Below are positions 25,757-34,348 of a stretch of 64,000 nucleotides of DNA, piece after piece. Each line of letters opens with the position of its first letter. Position 1 is the first letter of the stretch. The position numbers were made by a program, and so were the translations under genes. The notes under the pieces were generated by a model. It was not told the origin of the DNA. It ran no database searches and worked only from the letters and a program-made list of their open reading frames with translations. Location of the stretch: contig QHXR01000001.1 in assembly GCA_003223025.1 (NCBI GenBank), positions 85,738-149,737 of the forward strand, written 5' to 3'. The stretch is from Acidobacteriota bacterium. GTDB lineage: Bacteria; Acidobacteriota; Blastocatellia; Pyrinomonadales; Pyrinomonadaceae.

Positions 25757-26434
25757 TTATGCACTTTCAGCCCGATGTTCGCTGATCTTTGTGATCATTT
25801 GATCGAAAACTTCGGAAAGATCGAGGTCGCTCGTATCGATGACGATCGCGTCGGGAGCGATGGTCAGAGGCGAGTCGTGGCGAGACACGTCACGTTCGTC
25901 GCGTTCGTTTATTTCGGCGAGCGTCTGGTCGAACGTGCTGATCCGACCTTTTGCAGAATCTTCAGAGAATCGACGTTGAGCGCGGGCTTCGGGCTTTGCC
26001 GTCAGGAAGAATTTAAAGTCAGCGTTCGGAAAGACGACGCTGCCGATATCGCGGCCCTCGAGGACGCAGCCTTTTGGATCACGCGCACCGATCTCTCGTT
26101 GGTGGAGCACCATGATCCGGCGGACTTCCGAGATCGTCGATACGACGGATGCCGCCTGCGCGGCCTCGAGCGTCCGGATATCCGACGTGACGTCGTCGCC
26201 ATTTAGGATCACTTTTAGATCTTCGGGTTCGCCGATGAGATCGATGACCGACTCCTCCGCGATACGGGCTATCGCAGCATGATCATCGAGACTTGTATTG
26301 CTTCTTAATGCGGCGAGAGCGGCAGCGCGATACATCGCTCCCGTGTCGAGATAGAGTAGGCCGAGTTTTTTCGCGAGCATCTTTCCGAGAGTGGATTTAC
26401 CCGCTCCGCTTGGCCCGTCGATGGCGATGATCAT
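25757..26434 (-). CDS. cmk: Cytidylate kinase
   Basis: Phosphorylates CMP/dCMP to the diphosphate. It has the P-loop GPSGAGKST at residues 6-14, YLDTGAMYRAAALAAL, the CMP-binding insert region and ARDPKGCVLEGRDIGSVVFPNADFK, all typical of Cmk. The 225-residue length is normal. It is the first chromosomal gene right of the element. A MmcQ/YjbR-like gene lies 15 bp upstream on the same strand, so they may share a transcript. Confidence 0.96.
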   Translation of the reverse strand: MIIAIDGPSGAGKSTLGKMLAKKLGLLYLDTGAMYRAAALAALRSNTSLDDHAAIARIAEESVIDLIGEPEDLKVILNGDDVTSDIRTLEAAQAASVVSTISEVRRIMVLHQREIGARDPKGCVLEGRDIGSVVFPNADFKFFLTAKPEARAQRRFSEDSAKGRISTFDQTLAEINERDERDVSRHDSPLTIAPDAIVIDTSDLDLSEVFDQMITKISEHRAESA

Positions 26435-26449
26435 GCTTTGAGTTCGGCT

Positions 26450-26797
26450 TCAGCCGGCTATTGCTTTCTTTGTCTTGGGCGGTAGTTTATCAAAAACAAG
26501 TTGATAAGACGTCTTGATGAGCGATTTAAGTTCGTCGGGTGAGACGGCGTCGAGATTCTCGATCCGAACCCATTTATAACGACCGACATATGCCGCGGGA
26601 TCGATCCCGTCTCGCTCGATGAGTTCAGCGAATTTCTCGGGCGTACATTTCAGCGACATTCCGCTTTTCACAGAGTCCGCGCCGGTGACGCAAAACATTT
26701 TCTCGCCGACGCAGAAGCAGAGATCGGCGCCCCACTTGATGTCCTCCGTTGCTCCGGGGAGCGAGAGACAAAATTTTCTGAGCTGTTCAATGTTCAT
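26450..26797 (-). CDS. MmcQ/YjbR-family protein
   Basis: A 115-residue protein of the MmcQ/YjbR fold (double-wing, CyaY-like), often described as DNA-binding. It begins MNIEQLRKFCLSLPGATEDIKWG and carries CFCVGEKMFCV and YVGRYKWVRIENLDAVSPDEL, the characteristic family pattern. Cellular role unknown. It lies between the threonine aldolase gene and cmk in the same orientation. Confidence 0.9.
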   Translation of the reverse strand: MNIEQLRKFCLSLPGATEDIKWGADLCFCVGEKMFCVTGADSVKSGMSLKCTPEKFAELIERDGIDPAAYVGRYKWVRIENLDAVSPDELKSLIKTSYQLVFDKLPPKTKKAIAG

Positions 26798-26832
26798 GAC
26801 GACTGCCGTTTTCAGTTTTTACTTTTCAGTTT

Positions 26833-27891
26833 TCAGTTATTCCGGAGCAGATTCTGAAGTATCCCGATAGTGCGGTCGATCTCGGTGCGTGCGACATCGA
26901 GATGCGTCACCATTCGAATTTGTGTATCCGAAATCCCGATCGCAAGGACGCCTGCATCTTTTAATCGCGAACAGATCTCCCCAGAAGTTTTGCCCGTTCC
27001 CGAGACATCGAATATCACGATGTTCGTCTGAACCGTCGCAGGATCGATCTCGATTCCGTCCGTTGAAGCCAGTCCGTCTGCCAATCGACGAGCGTTCTCG
27101 TGATCTTCATTTAACCTCTTCGGCCCATCTTCGAGAGCGATCATCCCCGCCGCTGCGAGCATTCCGATCTGACGCATTCCTCCGCCGAGACGCTTACGCC
27201 AGACTCGGGCTTCTTCGATAAAATCCTTCGAGCCGAGCAATATCGACCCAACCGGCGCACCGAGCCCTTTCGACAGCGTGAACATCACCGAATCGCAATC
27301 ACGTGTCAGATCCGCAACCGATTCATTCAACGCGACAGATGCATTGAAGATCCGGGCACCATCCATATGAACCGGCAAGCCGATCGCGTGAGCCTTTTCG
27401 CAAACGTCCGCGCAATCCTTCGCTGTCATCACGCTTCCGCCGGCAAAGTTGTGCGTGTTCTCGAGACAGATGAGCGCCGTCCGCGTAACCCAGTACGCCG
27501 AATCGATATGCAATGCCGGCTTGATCTCGTCCCATGTCAGATGCCCCGATCCGTCGACGCTTTTCACCGGCCGGATCGTCACACCGGAGATCAGCGATGC
27601 GGCACCGAGCTCGTAATTCAACACGTGCCCACGTTCCTCGATGATGATTTCCTGACCGGGTTTCGTGTGAAGCTTCACCGCGATCTCGTTTCCCATCGAA
27701 CCGGTCGGAACGAACAACGCGGCTTCTTTTTCAAAAAGTTCCGCGGCTCGATCCTGCAAACGATTCACCGTCGGATCTTCGCGAAAAACATCGTCGCCGA
27801 CTTCGGCGGCAGCCATTGCGGCTCGCATTTGGTCAGACGGCCTGGTAACAGTGTCGCTGCGAAGGTCGATCATCGAAAAGGATTTTGACAC
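26833..27891 (-). CDS. Low-specificity L-threonine aldolase
   Basis: PLP-dependent fold-type I enzyme cleaving L-threonine/allo-threonine to glycine and acetaldehyde. It has DLRSDTVTRPSDQMRAAMAAAEVGDDVF near the N-terminus, CLENTHNFAGG, HMDGARIFNA and the PLP lysine in LSKGLGAPVGS. Length 352 residues from ATG 27891; the start could also be the ATG at 27873 (MIDLRSDT), which is where homologues usually begin. The AT-rich palindrome upstream separates it from the divergent amidohydrolase. Confidence 0.93.
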   Translation of the reverse strand: MSKSFSMIDLRSDTVTRPSDQMRAAMAAAEVGDDVFREDPTVNRLQDRAAELFEKEAALFVPTGSMGNEIAVKLHTKPGQEIIIEERGHVLNYELGAASLISGVTIRPVKSVDGSGHLTWDEIKPALHIDSAYWVTRTALICLENTHNFAGGSVMTAKDCADVCEKAHAIGLPVHMDGARIFNASVALNESVADLTRDCDSVMFTLSKGLGAPVGSILLGSKDFIEEARVWRKRLGGGMRQIGMLAAAGMIALEDGPKRLNEDHENARRLADGLASTDGIEIDPATVQTNIVIFDVSGTGKTSGEICSRLKDAGVLAIGISDTQIRMVTHLDVARTEIDRTIGILQNLLRNN

Positions 27892-27895
27892 GACA

Positions 27896-27979
27896 TTACA
27901 AAATTAAGAATTACGAAATTAAAAATTACCCGTAATTTCTCCGGCCGTAGTTATTAGTTTTGTAATTATTCATTTTGTA
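27896..27979. repeat. AT-rich palindromic intergenic repeat
   Basis: Repeated AATTACGAAATTAAAAATTAC and GTAATTATTCATTTTGTAAT-type blocks face each other between divergent genes. The structure also probably holds the promoters of both. Confidence 0.55.
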
Positions 27980-28027
27980 ATGGATAATCGCCCGAACTTC
28001 ATTTCGAATTTTTCACCGAGGATAAAG

Positions 28028-29362
28028 ATGACATTTCGATTCAGATTTTTAGCACTCTTTTTGTGTTTGGCTTTGCACGCCGTCGCGGTCTTCGCTCAGA
28101 ATGGAGCACCGGGTGAGCGAAAGGGAACGGGGACGATCGTGATTCGCGCCGCTCAGATCATTGACGGCACGGGCGAAGCACCGATCAAGAACGGAGCGAT
28201 CGTGATCACCGACGACAAGATCTCGGCGATTGGACCGTTTGCGGCGATCACGGTGCCTGCCGGATCTCGGGTCATCGACCTCGGCGATGCGACGCTCATG
28301 CCGGGATTCATCGACGCTCACACGCACATCGTCGGGCGTGTGCTCGGCGATCCCGAACAGAACGAAGCCGCAGTTCACGATTACGCGTCATTCGGCGCGA
28401 TCCTCGGCACACGCAACGCAGAACGCACATTGATGGCGGGATTCACGACGATCAGAAATGTCGGTGCGAGTGATTTCGACGACATGGCGATCCGAAAAGC
28501 GATCAATGACGGTTGGATCATCGGTCCGCGGATGATCACGGCGGGACACGCGATCGGGATCACCGGCGGGCATTGCGACGAGAACGGATTTCGACCCGGA
28601 CTCGCGGATGGAAATTACAAGACCGGTATTGCCGACGGACCGGAACAGATCCGTGCAGCCGTTCGATATCAGGTGAAGTATGGCGCCGACGTGATCAAAA
28701 CTTGTGCGACGGGCGGCGTACTTTCCGAAGGCGATGCAGTCGGCGCGACGCAGTACAGATACGAAGAGATGAAGGCGCTCGTCGACGAAGCGACGAAGCT
28801 CGAGCGAAAGGTTGGGGCACACGCACACGGTACGGAAGGAATAAAGATCGCGACGCGCGCCGGTGTCGCATCGATCGAGCACGGATCGTTTCTCGACGAA
28901 GAAGGCGCAAAAATGATGGCTGAGCGAGGAACCTATTTAGTGCCGACGCTGATGGCTGGTGAAGGCGTCGAGAAGTTGGCGAAGAGCGGAGTGCTAAAAG
29001 GACTGATGCGCGAGAAAGCTCTCGCCGCCGCCGGCGCGATGCGAAATGCGATCAAGATCGCGATCGCAAATCACGTCAAGATCGCGCTCGGCACGGATGC
29101 CGGTGTGATACCTCATGGCACGAACGCTCGCGAATTCATCTTGATGGTCGAGTGGGGCGGCATGCGTCCGATGGACTCAATCGTGGCGGGTACGATGGGC
29201 GGAGCTCGTTTACTTGGTGTCGATAAATCTGTCGGCTCGCTTTCAGTTGGAAAGACCGCCGACATCGTCGCCGTCTCGGGCGATCCACTCACTGACATTC
29301 ATCGGGTTGAGAATGTAGTTTTCGTGATGAAGAACGGCGCGGTTTATAAAGGCGGGAAGTAA
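28028..29362 (+). CDS. Secreted amidohydrolase (imidazolonepropionase/Xaa-Pro dipeptidase-like)
   Basis: Exported metal-dependent hydrolase of about 444 residues. ATG 28028 gives a signal peptide (MTFRFRFLALFLCLALHAVAVFAQ) and follows a GAGG Shine-Dalgarno; an earlier in-frame ATG at 27980 lacks these. Metal-binding motifs of the amidohydrolase superfamily are visible: FIDAHTHIVG, the Lys in VIKTCATGG, HAHGTEG, ASIEHGSFLD and GTDAGVIPHG. The C-terminus returns to the small beta-domain (GSLSVGKTADIVAVSGDPL). The substrate is probably a dipeptide or cyclic amide; it cannot be fixed. Confidence 0.9.
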   Translation: MTFRFRFLALFLCLALHAVAVFAQNGAPGERKGTGTIVIRAAQIIDGTGEAPIKNGAIVITDDKISAIGPFAAITVPAGSRVIDLGDATLMPGFIDAHTHIVGRVLGDPEQNEAAVHDYASFGAILGTRNAERTLMAGFTTIRNVGASDFDDMAIRKAINDGWIIGPRMITAGHAIGITGGHCDENGFRPGLADGNYKTGIADGPEQIRAAVRYQVKYGADVIKTCATGGVLSEGDAVGATQYRYEEMKALVDEATKLERKVGAHAHGTEGIKIATRAGVASIEHGSFLDEEGAKMMAERGTYLVPTLMAGEGVEKLAKSGVLKGLMREKALAAAGAMRNAIKIAIANHVKIALGTDAGVIPHGTNAREFILMVEWGGMRPMDSIVAGTMGGARLLGVDKSVGSLSVGKTADIVAVSGDPLTDIHRVENVVFVMKNGAVYKGGK

Positions 29363-29390
29363 GATCCTACCGTCGAGGCCGTAAGAAGGA

Positions 29391-29510
29391 TTGCCCGCGA
29401 AATACGCGAAAAACGCGAAAAAAGAAAAGATTTTAGCCCGCGAATAACGCCAATGAGAAATCCTTCTTCATTAGCGCGATTCGCGTTATTCGCGGGCTAA
29501 TCTTTTTCGC
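29391..29510. repeat. Inverted repeat (CCCGCGAATAACGC family)
   Basis: TTAGCCCGCGAATAACGC at about 29433 faces GCGTTATTCGCGGGCTAA at about 29483, with related CGCGAAAAACGCG motifs outside. A hairpin-forming intergenic element after the amidohydrolase gene. Confidence 0.7.
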
Positions 29511-29522
29511 GTTCTTTCTGTG

Positions 29523-29735
29523 ATCCTTCTTGTCGCCGAAGGCGATGCACATTAAAGCCTAGGGTTGAGGAGCGAAGCGAACGAAACCCTAGGACAGGTC
29601 ATGATCATCTCCGTCGCTGAAAGCGACGAACATTCCTTGCGGCGAACGATTGTGCGTCGCCTTCGGCGACGGATCATGGGTCGAATTTACCTAGGGTTTA
29701 ATGTTCGTCGCCGTTGGCGACAAGAAGATTCGACG
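29523..29735. repeat. Inverted repeat (GTCGCC / CCTAGGGTT family)
   Basis: CTTGTCGCCGAAGGCGA...CATTAAAGCCTAGGG (29528-29568) faces its near reverse complement around 29690-29730. Further GCGACGAA / TTCGTCGC hairpins lie between. Together with the preceding repeat it fills the 394-bp gap before the next gene. Confidence 0.7.
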
Positions 29736-29756
29736 AGAGCGTCGAACGGTGACGCC

Positions 29757-30677
29757 CTAAACGGCGGATTTGTCGAACGCCTTTAGCATGAAGTCATGAA
29801 CGTTCCATCCCGCTCGTTTCGCTCCGGCCCGATACGCGGATTCAAAAAATTCCAGAACAACATCACGCACATTCTTATCGGAGCGGACGTCGTCGTACAT
29901 CAGCAGAGCCATGTGCGAGCCGTTCGCTTCCTGCCATTTCGCCGACGCGGGAGACAATGGTTCATCGGCCAAGCCCGACGGTTCGGGTGCGGTGTATGAG
30001 TAGAATGCCGGTGCCGGAACGTTGTCATCTCCGAACCAGAATCCGAAGCTGATTACCTCGTGCGAGTACGCTTCGCGCTGAACTCGATTCGCATCCGGTT
30101 GATCGGGAGCCTTCTTTCCCGAAAAGCGCGTCAAAGCAATGTCGAAGCTGTGCCAGAACATATGCACCGGCGTCGACTTGCCGATGAACCGTCCACGAAA
30201 TTCTTCGAGTATGTCATCGACCGCGACCTGGATCTGGTGAAATCGCTCGACGTATTTTTTGTCGTAGGATTTGTTCTCCGTGTTTTCGGCGAACGGAATC
30301 GTCGACGGAGCTTCGTATGGTATCGGTCGGATCTTGGGTTCGATGCCAAGCTTTGCAAGATTCGAGAAAAGACTTGCGTAGAAATCGGCAACGGTCAGAC
30401 CGTCGTAGAGCGCAAAATTTTCACTGCGTCCGCCGCTTGTGTAGATTTTCAACTCGTGTTCGCTGAAATCGAATTCGATCTCGAAATTCCCACCGCTGTA
30501 CGGGATCGTCCTCGTCGTCAATCCGCGCGGGCTGACATAGAGCGGGACGTGCCACCAGTGATTCAGACGCGGGTGCATCGCGAGACGGATCTTGCCGACG
30601 ATCTGGCAATAGAGATGAAGAGTGTTTTTCGTCGGCCGCCACGCGTCGAGCGGCATTTCGGGGAAAGAGTTTGCCAT
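29757..30677 (-). CDS. DUF5996-family protein
   Basis: A 306-residue soluble protein of unknown function. The N-terminal block LHLYCQIVGKIRLAMHPRLNHWWHVPLYVSPRGLTT and later PVHMFWHSFDIALTRFSGKKAP match the conserved pattern I associate with DUF5996. Conserved Trp/His pairs suggest a binding pocket, but no catalytic motif is evident. Stand-alone gene flanked by palindromic repeats. Confidence 0.8.
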   Translation of the reverse strand: MANSFPEMPLDAWRPTKNTLHLYCQIVGKIRLAMHPRLNHWWHVPLYVSPRGLTTRTIPYSGGNFEIEFDFSEHELKIYTSGGRSENFALYDGLTVADFYASLFSNLAKLGIEPKIRPIPYEAPSTIPFAENTENKSYDKKYVERFHQIQVAVDDILEEFRGRFIGKSTPVHMFWHSFDIALTRFSGKKAPDQPDANRVQREAYSHEVISFGFWFGDDNVPAPAFYSYTAPEPSGLADEPLSPASAKWQEANGSHMALLMYDDVRSDKNVRDVVLEFFESAYRAGAKRAGWNVHDFMLKAFDKSAV

Positions 30678-30704
30678 ATCAAAAGTATCGAGGTCCGCGA
30701 CTCG

Positions 30705-30813
30705 TTTAACCGCAGATCACGCGGATGACGCGGATTTTTTTAAAATCAGATCGAGCAGATCGCAGGCACCAGGTTCAATAGATCTGCGTCATCTGTGTCA
30801 TCTGCGGTTAATT
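30705..30813. repeat. Inverted repeat (ACCGCAGAT family)
   Basis: TTAACCGCAGATCACGCGGATG at 30705 pairs with CATCTGTGTCATCTGCGGTTAA ending near 30811. It fills the gap between two minus-strand genes. Confidence 0.7.
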
Positions 30814-30824
30814 ACCATCGTCGA

Positions 30825-31671
30825 CTAAGCTTTTCCGCTTAACCAGCGAGCCGCGTTCGCGACGTACTGTTTCACATCATCCAGCTTCGCAGGTTCACGC
30901 TTGATCCAATCTCCGGGCGGCTCTTCGAGAAAACTCGGGCAGCCGAGATCGATGTTCCAGTTGTAATCGACGACGTGATGAAAACTCGACTCGGCGATCG
31001 CACGCCCGCAATGATTGCCGTGGGAATCAACAGAATAAAGGACGATTCGAAACTTTGCTCGTTCCCGTCGCGATCACGTGCGATGAGTCGTCAGCTACTC
31101 CAACTCCGCCTTCATGCGGATGAGCGGGGAAGTATTCTATCAGCGATCCGTCGGGTCGTCTCATCAGTTCATGGTCGACCGCAGCAATAGTCTGATAATC
31201 GCCGTTCGATCCCGAGTGATAATTCGGCCAGTCGATATTCAGCGTGTCGTGATCGTCGCGGCAACGGCGCGATTCATCCGGGTCCGGTTGCTTCGAATGA
31301 AAATAGTGAGCCGCTCCGACACCGCCGAGCGTGCACAGAGATGAACCCATGTCGTTGTGATCACGCGCCGAGAAGATTCCGCCACCGCGTTTTCGAAATC
31401 GAGTGATCGCCGCGCAGTCATCGGTGGTGAGGCCCTCTCCGACATCAAGAGCGAATAGCCAGAGCTGATCGTAATCCGACTCGTCGAGCTTGCCGAGAAT
31501 TGAATCCGGAAACTTCACGTCGGCGTCGCGATCGCGCGCCGTCACGTTGTAGAGAGCGTTTCCGTCCGCGTCTTTCAAAGATCGGAGATGTTCGGTCAGC
31601 AGTGAGAATCGTCCGACGTTCCAATCGTCTTCAGCATAGGGAATCGTTGTTTGAATAAGTATGTTTTGCAT
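30825..31671 (-). pseudogene. Glutamine-amidotransferase-fold protein, frameshifted
   Basis: The gene starts at ATG 31671 (MQNILIQTTIPYAEDDWN), overlapping the preceding stop by one base. The N-terminal 215 residues run to TGA at 31027, including YDQLWLFALDVGEGLTTDDCAAITRFRKRGGGIFSARDH, which suggests a class I amidotransferase/ThuA-like fold. After GTSKVS the expected C-terminus continues in another frame (FRIVLYSVDSHGNHCGRAIAES...YVANAARWLSGKA) to TAG 30825. A one-base indel near 31030-31056 would explain this. It lies in a three-gene unit with two ZnF_UBP proteins. Function unknown. Confidence 0.65.
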
Positions 31672-31946
31672 CACTGAGGTTCGGGTAGCGTCTCGTAAAA
31701 CATTTCGTCCGGATAACAGAATCCCCACTCTTCGCCCGGCTCGAACGATTTTATGATCGGATGTTTCGTCGAGTGGTAATGCTTCGTCGCGTGGCGGTTC
31801 GGAGAATTGTCGCAGCAGCCGACGTGACCGCAGATCTCGCACAATCGGAGGTGTACCCATGTGCCGCCGATCTTCAAACAATCCTCGCAACGATTCGCGC
31901 TCGGAGTAACGTCACGTATCTCGCGCAAGTGTTCACAACTTTCCAT
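31671..31946 (-). CDS. Stand-alone UBP-type zinc-finger protein
   Basis: A 91-residue protein consisting of one ZnF_UBP domain. Ligands are C and H in CEHL, CEDC, CEICGHVGCCDNS, and the HATKHYHSTKHPI histidines; YP near the end closes the fold. In eukaryotes such domains bind the C-terminal tail of free ubiquitin; the bacterial ligand is unknown. The next minus-strand gene upstream (31965) has the same domain fused to a membrane protein, and the downstream gene overlaps by one base. Confidence 0.9.
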   Translation of the reverse strand: MESCEHLREIRDVTPSANRCEDCLKIGGTWVHLRLCEICGHVGCCDNSPNRHATKHYHSTKHPIIKSFEPGEEWGFCYPDEMFYETLPEPQ

Positions 31947-31964
31947 ATTTTTTATGAAATTATT

Positions 31965-33437
31965 CTAACTACTCGCGGACGGTTGTTCAATGTAATGATG
32001 AAGCGGAACGAACCGTTCGTCCGCGTAACACCACGCCCAGTTCTCACCCGGCTCAAGCGATGCCATGATCGCGTGATCAGTCTTGTGAAAATGTTTGGTC
32101 GCGTGCTTGTAACGCGACGAATCGCAGCAACCGACATGACCGCACTCGAGACACACGCGCAGATGCACCCACTTGTAATTGTTCTTCACGCATTCTTCAC
32201 ATCCACCCGTTGATCGCGGCGTGAAGACCGTTGCTCCGGCCGAGTGTTCGCACGGATCGAGGGCTGACGTCCCTTCTTCGCGCGGACGAACTTCACCGAA
32301 TTTTCCTTCCAGCCAGACACCTGAAACGAGGATCGCAAAAAATCCGACGACCGAAACAAAAGGTGGAAGAAACTGGCCGATAAAAATCAACGCAAGCGAG
32401 AATGCGATCGTGACGATGCGCACGAACAGAAGCCGGCACACACCGGCTGCGAGCTTTACGATCGTGACGGCGCTCAGATAGATCGCGATACCGCCGCCCA
32501 GCAGCGACAGCGTGGGCAGATGAAGATGTGCCTCGCCCGTGTCCTTGATCGCATGCTCGACTCCGATCCCGATCGCGACGATGCTCGAGACAATGAAGAA
32601 GTGCGAATAAAGGTAGACGGTGCGCGGAATGAGTGATCGGGATTTGATGGCATCATCTTCGACGAACTCGAAATTGATCCACCAAACGCACGCCGCCATC
32701 GCGAATCCGATCGCCGCTGTCGTGATCGTGATCGCATTCCATTGCACGGATGACGCCCCGGTCGCCGTCGCGATCACCGCTTCTCCCAGAACGATGATCG
32801 TGAACAGCCCGAACCGCTCGGGAAGATGTGAACGATCGATCGGCAGCGCGCGTGTCAGTCGCGGGACGAAAAACGGCGTGTACAGTTCGATCAGGATCGC
32901 CGCCGCCCAGATGTAATAGCGCAGTGGCGCGTCAACCAAGAGCGATGCAGCGAGGAGTACGACGGACGTGCCAAGACCGACGATAAACTCGGCCGACAAC
33001 GCTCTCGCCAGCGGAATGTAGTAGGCCGAACGAACATATAATCCGATTAAAACCAATCGCACGGCGGCGTATGACACCACGAACGGCATGTCTCCCTCGG
33101 GCGTAAACGCGTTCCCGAGCGTCAACGCAAACGCGGCGACCGCGAGCATTCCTGCGAAGGTGAAGATGCGGTATTTGGTCTCGTTACTTTCGAACCGGTC
33201 CGCGTAGTACGTATATCCGACCCACGACCACCAGACCGGAACGAAAAGCACGACGTAGCGCAGCATCCCGATCATATCGGTACGGTCTGCCAAGATCTTG
33301 GCAACCTGCCCGACCGCGAGGACGAATACCAGATCAAAGAAAAGCTCGAGCCAACTCGCATGCCGCTCGCCCATGAGAGTGTCGAGCGTGAGCAGACGAG
33401 GCCCGTTCGTGCGGCGGAGATATTCAGGGGCGTTCAT
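31965..33437 (-). CDS. LtrA-like membrane protein fused to a ZnF_UBP domain
   Basis: A 490-residue protein. The N-terminal 390 residues are a polytopic membrane domain of the low-temperature-requirement A family, beginning near GERHASWLELFFDLVFVLAV with about ten hydrophobic segments. The C-terminal 85 residues are a ZnF_UBP domain (CEHS, CEECVKNNYKWVHLRVCLECGHVGCCDSSRYKHATKHFHKTDH). I take ATG 33437 (MNAPEYLRR), since the longer frame runs through a tandem-repeat/palindrome region. The soluble finger duplicates the adjacent 31671-31946 protein, so the two probably act together. Confidence 0.88.
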   Translation of the reverse strand: MNAPEYLRRTNGPRLLTLDTLMGERHASWLELFFDLVFVLAVGQVAKILADRTDMIGMLRYVVLFVPVWWSWVGYTYYADRFESNETKYRIFTFAGMLAVAAFALTLGNAFTPEGDMPFVVSYAAVRLVLIGLYVRSAYYIPLARALSAEFIVGLGTSVVLLAASLLVDAPLRYYIWAAAILIELYTPFFVPRLTRALPIDRSHLPERFGLFTIIVLGEAVIATATGASSVQWNAITITTAAIGFAMAACVWWINFEFVEDDAIKSRSLIPRTVYLYSHFFIVSSIVAIGIGVEHAIKDTGEAHLHLPTLSLLGGGIAIYLSAVTIVKLAAGVCRLLFVRIVTIAFSLALIFIGQFLPPFVSVVGFFAILVSGVWLEGKFGEVRPREEGTSALDPCEHSAGATVFTPRSTGGCEECVKNNYKWVHLRVCLECGHVGCCDSSRYKHATKHFHKTDHAIMASLEPGENWAWCYADERFVPLHHYIEQPSASS

Positions 33438-33442
33438 GTTTG

Positions 33443-33802
33443 TGAGTTCTATCGAGTCTGATGAGTCTATCGAGTCTGTCGAGTCTGTCGAGTCGGTCGA
33501 GTCGGCGGATTTAGCTCGCGAACGCGAGCGACGGCATAAAGCCCCGGGTGAAGCAAAGCGGAACCCGGGGTTTGGTGGAACATGATGCAAGCTCGCGAAT
33601 GCGAGCGACGGACTCGGATCAATCGGCGGCCGGCCGCATTCGCGGGCTCAATCCTCTGCCACATCTTAACCCCGAGTTCCGCTTTGCTCCACCCGGGGCT
33701 TTATGCCGTCGCTCGCGTTCGCGAGCTAAATCCATCGACTCGCCGACTCGTCAGACACGACAGACTCATCAGACTCGAAAGACTCGACAGACTCAACAGA
33801 CT
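33443..33802. repeat. Composite palindrome: 9-bp tandem repeats flanking a CCCGGG-family hairpin
   Basis: The outer left arm (33443-33508) is seven tandem 9-mers of the form GAGTCTATC/GAGTCTGTC. The outer right arm (about 33735-33802) carries the reverse complement (GACTCGACA and variants). The inner arms (33511-33577 and 33671-33728) are the GCTCGCGAACGCGAGCGACGG...CCCGGGG palindrome also found at 5622-5876. The right end overlaps the last codons of rpiB. Confidence 0.8.
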
Positions 33803-34251
33803 GACTTCTCGATTTCCGTGATCTTCTCGACTCGCTTTTCATGACGGCCGCCTTCGAAATCGGCTTCGAACCATGCCTTAATGACACCGGCGGCGTCACT
33901 GTCTGTCATGAACCTGGCCGGTATCGAAAGGACATTGGCGTTGTTGTGCTGACGAGCGAGACGGGCGATATCGGGACTCCACGCAACCGCAGCGCGAACT
34001 CCTTTAACTTTATTCGCCGCGATCGCCATTCCGGTTCCAGATCCGCAAACCAGCAGTCCCTGTTCGAACTCTCCTTGCGAGACCGCGTCGGCGACTTTCT
34101 TCGCATAATCCGGATAATCGACTGAGTCGCATGAGTTTGTCCCCATATCGACGTACTCGACGCCGATCTCATCAAGCGTCGCTTTGATCTTCTCTTTCTC
34201 TTCGTAACCGGCGTGGTCGGCGGCTATTGCGATCCTTTTTGTCATACTCAA
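33793..34251 (-). CDS. rpiB: Ribose-5-phosphate isomerase B
   Basis: Interconverts ribose-5-phosphate and ribulose-5-phosphate in the pentose phosphate pathway. It shows AIAADHAGYE at the N-terminus, the catalytic-site segment LLVCGSGTGMAIAANKVKGVRAA (Cys, then GTG loop) and HNNANVLSIPARF, all typical of RpiB. Length about 150 residues; ATG 34245 (MTKRIAIAADHAG) is an equally good start. Its final codons run into the tandem-repeat arm of the downstream palindrome, so the C-terminal tail is probably variable. Confidence 0.95.
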   Translation of the reverse strand: MSMTKRIAIAADHAGYEEKEKIKATLDEIGVEYVDMGTNSCDSVDYPDYAKKVADAVSQGEFEQGLLVCGSGTGMAIAANKVKGVRAAVAWSPDIARLARQHNNANVLSIPARFMTDSDAAGVIKAWFEADFEGGRHEKRVEKITEIEKSVC

Positions 34252-34348
34252 ATTCTAATCCCGTTGGTTCCGGTCGTAAATCGCGGACAGTATATAGTTT
34301 GTTCGAAGTGTCTAATGCAATTATAATCCTTGAGAGTTTGGCCTGCCC

